This document shows, piece after piece, positions 6,897-11,101 of a stretch of 11,101 nucleotides of DNA (position 1 is the first letter of the stretch; every line of letters begins with the position of its first letter). Under the pieces are notes generated by a model, which saw only the letters and a program-made list of their open reading frames with translations, did no database searches and was not told the DNA's origin. A program made the translations under genes and the position numbers. The stretch lies in contig DAIDTM010000318.1 in NCBI GenBank assembly GCA_027457205.1, forward strand, positions 1-11,101, read 5' to 3'. The stretch is from Anaerolineae bacterium (GTDB taxonomy: Bacteria; Chloroflexota; Anaerolineae; UBA4142).

Positions 6897-7292
6897 ATGA
6901 TTCCTTACGTCGGGCAAATGGCAACCAGCACGCGTACGCTCACGCAGGATGATTTCAATCGTTTCGCCGCGCTGAGCGGAGACGACAATCCGATTCACGT
7001 CGATCCAGTATTCTCGGCGCGAACCAAGTTCGGCAAGACCGTATGCCATGGCATGCTGCTCTACACTCTGATTTGCGGCGCGCTCGACCAGCACTTTCCC
7101 GGCGCGCGACAGATCGATCAAGACCTGATGTTTCCAACTCCAACGTTCGTAGGCGAACGCGTGACGGTGCGCCTCCAAGTGATCGACGTCCATCCAACGC
7201 AACACACGGCGCGATTGGAGACGCTCATCACGCGACCGAACGGCGAGATCGCGTGCCAAGGACAGACGACGGTACGCTGGAACGACGCATGA
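6897..7292 (+). CDS. MaoC-type (R)-specific enoyl-CoA hydratase 1
   Basis: A 131-residue single-hotdog MaoC domain, the size of PhaJ-type (R)-hydratases, which add water to 2-trans-enoyl-CoA. The active-site segment LSGDDNPIHVD gives catalytic Asp29 and His34, corresponding to Asp31 and His36 of Aeromonas PhaJ, and CHGML follows at the usual distance. The C-terminal half, FVGERVTVRLQV through NGEIACQGQ, is the regular hotdog strand pattern. The start at 6897 is kept because it includes the family's conserved VGQ before the first strand; no clear Shine-Dalgarno is visible in the upstream repeat-derived sequence. Its stop overlaps the next start (ATGA), so the crotonase is probably translationally coupled. 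Confidence 0.92.
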   Translation: MIPYVGQMATSTRTLTQDDFNRFAALSGDDNPIHVDPVFSARTKFGKTVCHGMLLYTLICGALDQHFPGARQIDQDLMFPTPTFVGERVTVRLQVIDVHPTQHTARLETLITRPNGEIACQGQTTVRWNDA

Positions 7293-8056
7293 GCAACCTG
7301 GTTCTATCGGAAGTAGATGGCAACGTCGCCACCCTAACGTTGAATCGACCCGAACGGCACAACAGTCTCATCCCGGAATTGCTGAGTGATTTTCTTGCCA
7401 TATTGGAAGCGTGGCAGAATCGACCAGACCTGCGCGCGATGGTCTTGCAGGCGAACGGTCGCTCGTTTTCCACCGGCGGCGACGTGCGCGCTTTCGACGA
7501 GCACCGCGCGGACATCGCCGCGTATTCAAACCAGGTCGTCGGTCTGCTCAACCGGGTCATCTTGGCGCTCATCGATTTTCCGGTTCCCAGCGTCGCCGCG
7601 GTGCATGGTATCGTGACCGGCGGCTCGATTGGCTTCGTGCTCGCATCGGACATTGTGCTCGTTGCGCCCGAAGCAACCTTCACGCCGTACTATACGACAG
7701 TCGGGTTCAGCCCGGACGGCGGCTGGACCGCGCTACTTCCATCACTCATCGGCGCAAAACGCGCGGCAGAGGCAATGTTGATCGACCAAACCATCACTGC
7801 CGATCAAGCGGTCGCGTGGGGGCTGGTGAACCGGATCGTTCCGGCGGACCGAATTCACGAGGAGGCGCAGGCGGTGGCGGCATCGATCGCGCGGCAGTTG
7901 CCCGGCAGTGTCCAGCGAACGAAACGACTGTTGTGGGGCGACCGGAACCTCATCGCCGCGCGGCTGGACGATGAACGCAAAAAATTTGTGGAGCAGATCG
8001 AGAGCGCAGAAGCGCGGGATGGCATGACGGCTTTTCGGCAGCGGCGGACGCGATGA
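7289..8056 (+). CDS. Crotonase-family protein, PaaG-like enoyl-CoA isomerase/hydratase
   Basis: A 255-residue crotonase. LTLNRPERHNSL (16-27) is the N-terminal CoA-binding hallmark, SFSTGGDVRAF (59-69) and HGIVTGGSIGFVLASD (106-121) form the oxyanion hole, and GFSPDGGWTALLP (139-151) follows. Compared with rat enoyl-CoA hydratase, Glu144 corresponds to Gly115 and Glu164 to Tyr135, so both hydratase glutamates are missing. Asp143 in SPDGG matches the catalytic Asp position of PaaG-type isomerases (GLxPDxG). Double-bond isomerisation is therefore more likely than hydration (inference from family alignment by eye). The ATG at 7289 overlaps the MaoC-1 stop by 4 bp and the gene ends in a 4-bp ATGA overlap with MaoC-2, indicating coupled expression. 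Confidence 0.9.
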   Translation: MSNLVLSEVDGNVATLTLNRPERHNSLIPELLSDFLAILEAWQNRPDLRAMVLQANGRSFSTGGDVRAFDEHRADIAAYSNQVVGLLNRVILALIDFPVPSVAAVHGIVTGGSIGFVLASDIVLVAPEATFTPYYTTVGFSPDGGWTALLPSLIGAKRAAEAMLIDQTITADQAVAWGLVNRIVPADRIHEEAQAVAASIARQLPGSVQRTKRLLWGDRNLIAARLDDERKKFVEQIESAEARDGMTAFRQRRTR

Positions 8057-8418
8057 AACAGTTTGAGGTCGGACAAACGGCAGCCATCCAGCGAACGTTC
8101 GATCAAAAAGATTTGGCGGAGTACGCCGCGCTGGCGGACGCCGCAACCGCCTCGCGCGTCGTGCCCGCTCCGCTGCTCGGTGGGATGTTCTCGTACTTGC
8201 TCGGGACGCAACTCCCGGGACGCGGAACGAACTACTTGAAGCAACATTTGGAATATCCGCAACCGGCGTTCGTCGGCGATGAACTCACGGCAACGGTCGA
8301 AATCGTTCGCTTGCGACCCGACAAGGATTTGGTGAATCTGCGAACGGTATGCGCCAACGCGCGCGGCGAAATCGTCTGCCAGGGCGAAGCGCTTGTGCTG
8401 GTCAAGGACGTTGAATAA
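8053..8418 (+). CDS. Degenerate MaoC-like hotdog protein (MaoC-2), catalytic motif deleted
   Basis: A 121-residue protein that resembles MaoC-3 (9226) at both ends. The N-terminus is FEVGQTAAIQRTF, and the C-terminal half runs LGTQLPGRGTNYL, FVGDELTATVEI and ARGEIVCQGEA. Between Tyr24 and Gly51 it is 14 residues shorter than MaoC-3. The whole D-x-N-P-x-H segment is absent, and the following HGG/HGM is LGGM. It should therefore lack hydratase activity alone. The frame is intact, it is overlapped by its neighbours on both sides (ATGA and TAATG), and the hotdog core is conserved, so it does not look like a decaying pseudogene. A role as a non-catalytic partner of MaoC-1 or MaoC-3, as in mycobacterial HadAB-type heterodimers, or as an acyl-CoA-binding or thioesterase-like protein, is inference. 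Confidence 0.85.
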   Translation: MKQFEVGQTAAIQRTFDQKDLAEYAALADAATASRVVPAPLLGGMFSYLLGTQLPGRGTNYLKQHLEYPQPAFVGDELTATVEIVRLRPDKDLVNLRTVCANARGEIVCQGEALVLVKDVE

Positions 8419-9215
8419 TGCCCAAGATCAAAGCGAACGGGATTGAACTTTACTACGAACTACACGGTCCGGCGGACGCCGATGTGCTGGTGCTGTCGAA
8501 CGGTATCTTGATGAGCACCGCGAGCTGGGTCTATCAAGTGCCGGCGTTTTCCAAGCAGTATCGCGTGTTGCTGTACGATTGCCGCGGACAGTGGCAGTCG
8601 GACCATCCCAGGGAATCGTACAGCATGGAACTCCACGCCGACGATCTCGCCGCGCTGCTCGACGCGCTGGGAATCGCGCGGGCGCACTTGGCAGGTATCT
8701 CGTACGGCGCGGAATTGAGTCTGATGTTCGCGCTGAAATACCCCGACCGCGCGCGCAGTCTGATCGTATCGTCCACGGTCAGCCAGGTCGAGCCGATGCT
8801 GCGGAGCATCGTCCAGATGTGGATCGAGGCAGCAACGCGGCGCGACGCCGAAATGTTTTATCGTGTGACCTATCCGTTCAATTTTGCCGAAGCGTGGATC
8901 GTCGCCAATCCGCAACTGCTGGAGCAGGCGCGCACGCGATACACGACGCTCGATTTCGATGCGGTGGTGAATTTGTGCGAAGCATTCTTGAAATTCAACA
9001 TCACGTCCGAATTGCATCGCATCAAAACACCCATCCTGTTGATGGTTGGCGAGCAAGATACGCTCAAGCCGCGCCATTACGCCGACATTGTCGCGCGCGA
9101 AATGCCGCACGCCGAGTACGTCATCGTGCCGGGATCAGGGCACGCCGTGTGCTGGGAAAAATGGCAGGTGTTCAACAATCTGGTGTTGGGCTGGCTTGCC
9201 AAGCTATCCCAGTAG
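8418..9215 (+). CDS. Alpha/beta hydrolase 3 (3-oxoadipate enol-lactonase-like)
   Basis: A 265-residue alpha/beta hydrolase starting IKANGIELYYELHGP, the typical beginning of enol-lactonase/BioH-like proteins. Predicted triad: Ser95 in GISYGAE, Asp214 in VGEQDTLKP and His242 in PGSGHAVCWE. The oxyanion strand reads VLVLSNGILMSTASW, the SNG form seen in PcaD-type 3-oxoadipate enol-lactonases rather than HG. YDCRGQWQSD (53-62) replaces the usual D-x-R-G-x-G-x-S, with Gln58 and Gln60 at normally small positions. The start codon overlaps the MaoC-2 stop by one base (TAATG). The PcaD resemblance suggests a lactone-opening step, but this rests on general family features, and other ester or thioester hydrolysis is possible. 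Confidence 0.9.
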   Translation: MPKIKANGIELYYELHGPADADVLVLSNGILMSTASWVYQVPAFSKQYRVLLYDCRGQWQSDHPRESYSMELHADDLAALLDALGIARAHLAGISYGAELSLMFALKYPDRARSLIVSSTVSQVEPMLRSIVQMWIEAATRRDAEMFYRVTYPFNFAEAWIVANPQLLEQARTRYTTLDFDAVVNLCEAFLKFNITSELHRIKTPILLMVGEQDTLKPRHYADIVAREMPHAEYVIVPGSGHAVCWEKWQVFNNLVLGWLAKLSQ

Positions 9216-9225
9216 AGAGAAAGCA

Positions 9226-9639
9226 ATGTCGAAATTTTCCATCGGACAAAAGGCATCGTTCACTAAACAAATCACCGAGCGCGATGTGGCAACCTTCGCC
9301 GAGATCAGCGGCGACAAGAATCCGCTGCACCTCGACGACGCGTACGCCCAGCAGACGCGCTTTGGCGCGCGGATCGCGCATGGCGGGTTTACGTTCGCGC
9401 TCATCTCCGCCGCGCTTGGCACCGAGTTGCCCGGACCGGGCACGGTCTATTTGAGCCAGTCGCTCAAATTCATCAAGCCAGTGTACTTTGACGACACGAT
9501 TACAGCGACCGTCGAGATTACCGCGCTCCGCGCCGACAAAGGCATCGTCACACTGAAAACGGAATGCGCGAACCAGCGCGGCGAAAAGATCGCGGAGGGC
9601 GAAGCCGTAGTTTATCACGACGACGCGAAGACACAATGA
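9226..9639 (+). CDS. MaoC-type (R)-specific enoyl-CoA hydratase 2 (MaoC-3)
   Basis: A 137-residue single-hotdog MaoC protein with all active-site features: EISGDKNPLHLD (catalytic Asp30 and His35) and AHGGF (His52). The strand-forming C-terminal half runs from YLSQSLKFIKPVYFDDTITATVEI to the RGEKIAEGEAVVY segment. It is the closest relative in the window of the motif-less MaoC-2, from which it is separated by hydrolase 3. Predicted reaction: stereospecific hydration of 2-enoyl-CoA or reversible dehydration of (R)-3-hydroxyacyl-CoA. The ATG at 9226 is preceded by a purine-rich AGAGAGAAAG (9214-9223) that overlaps the hydrolase 3 stop region. Its own stop TGA is part of repeat R7. It closes the tightly packed block before the 118-bp gap. 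Confidence 0.92.
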   Translation: MSKFSIGQKASFTKQITERDVATFAEISGDKNPLHLDDAYAQQTRFGARIAHGGFTFALISAALGTELPGPGTVYLSQSLKFIKPVYFDDTITATVEITALRADKGIVTLKTECANQRGEKIAEGEAVVYHDDAKTQ

Positions 9640-9667
9640 GCCAATTTACCAATGAACCAATGAGCCA
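9635..9667. repeat. Short tandem repeat R7 (CCAATGAA-like, 8-bp period) at MaoC-3 stop
   Basis: Octamer-like units CCAATTTA (9641), CCAATGAA (9649) and CCAATGAG (9657) follow one another, and AATGAGCCA occurs at both 9635-9643 and 9659-9667. The MaoC-3 stop TGA (9637-9639) comes from the first AATGAGCCA. There is no complementary arm here, unlike R1, R2, R5 and R6. Confidence 0.7.
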
Positions 9668-9706
9668 GAGAAAGTTAGAAAGGTGGTGATGCAAGACAGC
9701 GTTTCT

Positions 9707-9739
9707 AAATCGAAAATCCGAAATCGAAAATCCGAAATC
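9707..9739. repeat. Heptameric tandem repeat R8 (AAATCGA/AAATCCG)
   Basis: A perfect 14-bp direct repeat at 9707-9720 and 9721-9734, followed by a partial copy AAATC (9735-9739). Each 14-mer is itself two 7-bp units, AAATCGA and AAATCCG. It lies in the 118-bp gap between MaoC-3 and the lipoprotein gene, ending 6 bp before the strong ribosome-binding site. Confidence 0.85.
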
Positions 9740-9745
9740 ACTCAT

Positions 9746-9752
9746 GGAGGAG
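9746..9752 (+). promoter_or_regulatory. Strong Shine-Dalgarno for the LivK-like gene
   Basis: GGAGGAG lies 5 nt before the ATG at 9758 and is the best ribosome-binding site in the window. It decides between this start and the in-frame upstream codons GTG 9683 and ATG 9689, whose extension would be repeat-encoded and would bury the signal peptide behind about 23 hydrophilic residues. Confidence 0.8.
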
Positions 9753-9757
9753 AAGAG

Positions 9758-11077
9758 ATGAAAAAGTTAACCTTGCTCGCGCTCGTCGCGCTGGCTGTTG
9801 TCGTGATGGCTTGCGCGCCCGCGCCAACCGCCGCGCCGGCGGCAACTTCTGCGCCCGCGCCGACCACTGCGCCCGCGGCGACAACGGCACCCGCGGCAAC
9901 GACGGCATCTACCGGCGGAACGATCAAGATCGGCTTGCTCACCGATGATTCCGGCGTGCTGGCAATCTACGGACCGATGCTCGAGCGCGGCTTTGCGCTG
10001 GGCTTGGACTATGCCACCGGCGGAACGAACACGGTCGCCGGCAAATCGATCCAAGTCATCACCAAAGACACCGCGTCCAAAACGGACGTTGGCACGCAAG
10101 CCGCGCGTGACTTGATCGAAAAAGACAATGTGGATATGCTAGTAGGCGTGCCGAGTTCCGGCGTCGCGCTCGCCGTCGCCGATCTGGCGAAGCAGTATAA
10201 AAAGATTTACATCGCACAACCCGCCGCCAGTCCCGATCTCACCGGCAAGAACTTTAATCCGTACGTCTTCCGCACCTCGCGCACCAGCGATCAGGACGCG
10301 CTCGCCAGCGGCGCGGCGCTGCTCAGCATGGGCAAGACGTTCGTCCAAGTTGCGCCCGACTACGCCTTCGGCTACGGCTCGGCAAAGGGATTCTACGATG
10401 TCGTCAAAGCCGGCGGCGGCAAGTTCGTCGTCAACGATACGCCCGACAAGTCCGGCGCGATCTACATTCCACAGGACGCCAAGGACTTTACGCCGTACCT
10501 GCAAAAAGTTTTGGACACCAAAGCCGACGTGTTGATCGTGACGTGGGCGGGCGCAGGATTCGTCCCGCTGTTCACGCAGATGCAGCAGCTTGGCGTGTTC
10601 AAGGCGATGAAAGTGTACACCGGCATGGGCGACAATCAAACGCTGAAAGCCGGCTACTCGTTCGCCGTGGGCGCGTCGGGGTTGATCGTCTATCATTACG
10701 ACTTGCCGAAGAATCCGATCAACGACTGGCTCGTCCAACATCACCAAGCCAAGTACAGCACGCCGCCCGATCTGTTCACCGAAGGCGGTTTCACCGCCGC
10801 GCAAATGGTCGTCGCCGGCTTGAAAGCGACGAACGGCGATCCAAGCGCGGACAAGCTGATGCCGGTGCTTGAGAAATTGACGTTCGATGGTCCCAAGGGC
10901 ACGTACACCGTCCGCAGTTACGATCACGTCCTGCTGCAAACGATGTACGTCGTCAAGCTCACCAACACGACCGATCCGAATTTCAAGTTCTTCGATCTCG
11001 TGTCCACGCTGACGCCGGAACAAACCGCGCCGCCGTGTGAACTCACCGGCGATTACGCGAGCCGCTGCCCGAAGTAG
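9758..11077 (+). CDS. LivK-type ABC transporter substrate-binding lipoprotein
   Basis: A 439-residue periplasmic-binding-protein type 1 (branched-chain amino acid/amide/aromatic acid family) lipoprotein. The N-terminus MKKLTLLALVALAVVVMAC is a short lipoprotein signal with lipobox VMAC and acylated Cys19. Residues 20-53 form a Pro/Ala/Thr-rich repeat linker (TAPAAT-like), the type common in Chloroflexota lipoproteins. The ligand-binding domain starts TIKIGLLTDDSG. GVPSSGVALAV (130-140) and the IAQPAASPDLT stretch are typical ligand-contact regions, and DYAFGYGSAKGF follows. Cys427 and Cys437 are the only cysteines seen in the mature protein besides Cys19 and could form a disulfide. It is probably the capture component for the acid used by this cluster; permease and ATPase genes would be expected after the window. 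It could equally bind branched-chain amino acids or amides. Confidence 0.93.
   Translation: MKKLTLLALVALAVVVMACAPAPTAAPAATSAPAPTTAPAATTAPAATTASTGGTIKIGLLTDDSGVLAIYGPMLERGFALGLDYATGGTNTVAGKSIQVITKDTASKTDVGTQAARDLIEKDNVDMLVGVPSSGVALAVADLAKQYKKIYIAQPAASPDLTGKNFNPYVFRTSRTSDQDALASGAALLSMGKTFVQVAPDYAFGYGSAKGFYDVVKAGGGKFVVNDTPDKSGAIYIPQDAKDFTPYLQKVLDTKADVLIVTWAGAGFVPLFTQMQQLGVFKAMKVYTGMGDNQTLKAGYSFAVGASGLIVYHYDLPKNPINDWLVQHHQAKYSTPPDLFTEGGFTAAQMVVAGLKATNGDPSADKLMPVLEKLTFDGPKGTYTVRSYDHVLLQTMYVVKLTNTTDPNFKFFDLVSTLTPEQTAPPCELTGDYASRCPK
9815..9915. repeat. Low-complexity coding repeat (Ala/Pro/Thr linker)
   Basis: GC-rich near-repeats of GCGCCCGCG-type units encode the A/P/T linker after the lipobox Cys. 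TAPAATTAPAATTA is the clearest internal duplication. It is a flexible tether between membrane anchor and binding domain and may vary in length between strains. Confidence 0.7.
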
Positions 11078-11101
11078 CACTCCCACCCTTGCCGTCCCCC
11101 C

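Noticed and set aside
8053..8418. Treating MaoC-2 as a pseudogene
   Set aside because: The frame is intact, it overlaps both neighbours in coupled fashion, and the hotdog core is conserved; only the catalytic segment is missing.
554..9739. CRISPR array or REP/IS-derived elements
   Set aside because: Units are 7-9 bp without unique spacers, sequence differs between gaps, and there is no transposase, target-site duplication or cas gene in the window.
10139..11086. 315-codon open frame on the minus strand opposite the lipoprotein gene
   Set aside because: It mirrors a clearly coding plus-strand gene, with no domain signature and no ribosome-binding site considered convincing; an antisense shadow.

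Overview
The window holds an 11-gene, all-plus-strand cluster for handling carboxylic acids as CoA thioesters. It contains three AMP-forming acyl-CoA synthetases (the first cut by the window edge), three alpha/beta hydrolases, one ketoacyl synthase III-like protein, three hotdog-fold MaoC-type proteins, one crotonase (enoyl-CoA hydratase/isomerase) and one LivK-type substrate-binding lipoprotein. Codon usage is GC-rich throughout. The Thr/Ala/Pro-rich linker behind the lipobox and the mixture of paralogous CoA genes resemble uncultured Chloroflexota (Anaerolineae-like) genomes. That assignment is inference from style; there is no rRNA or marker gene to confirm it.

Layout: synthetase 1 (1-608, partial), hydrolase 1 (641-1450), KAS III-like (1535-2530), synthetase 2 (2621-4165), hydrolase 2 (4233-5303), synthetase 3 (5322-6845), MaoC-1 (6897-7292), crotonase (7289-8056), degenerate MaoC-2 (8053-8418), hydrolase 3 (8418-9215), MaoC-3 (9226-9639), LivK-like lipoprotein (9758-11077). 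The block 6897-9639 is tightly packed with ATGA/TAATG overlaps and looks translationally coupled. The genes before it are separated by gaps of 18-90 bp and the lipoprotein gene follows a 118-bp gap. No gene-free stretch exceeds 300 bp.

Working model (inference): the lipoprotein captures an acid outside the cell for an ABC importer that would lie downstream. The synthetases make CoA thioesters, the crotonase and MaoC enzymes isomerise and hydrate unsaturated acyl-CoAs, and the hydrolases open lactones or cleave ring-fission or ester intermediates. The substrate cannot be named from sequence; aromatic, alicyclic or branched acids are all possible.

The most unusual features are these. (1) Every intergenic gap of 32 bp or more carries short tandem repeats, mostly with a 7-bp period and usually arranged as two imperfectly complementary arms; four gene stop codons lie inside these repeats, and one array sits inside a coding sequence. 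(2) The KAS III-like protein keeps the nucleophilic Cys but has Thr and Tyr where FabH has catalytic His and Asn. (3) MaoC-2 lacks the whole catalytic D-x-N-P-x-H segment, suggesting a non-catalytic partner subunit. (4) The crotonase lacks both hydratase glutamates but keeps a PaaG-like Asp.
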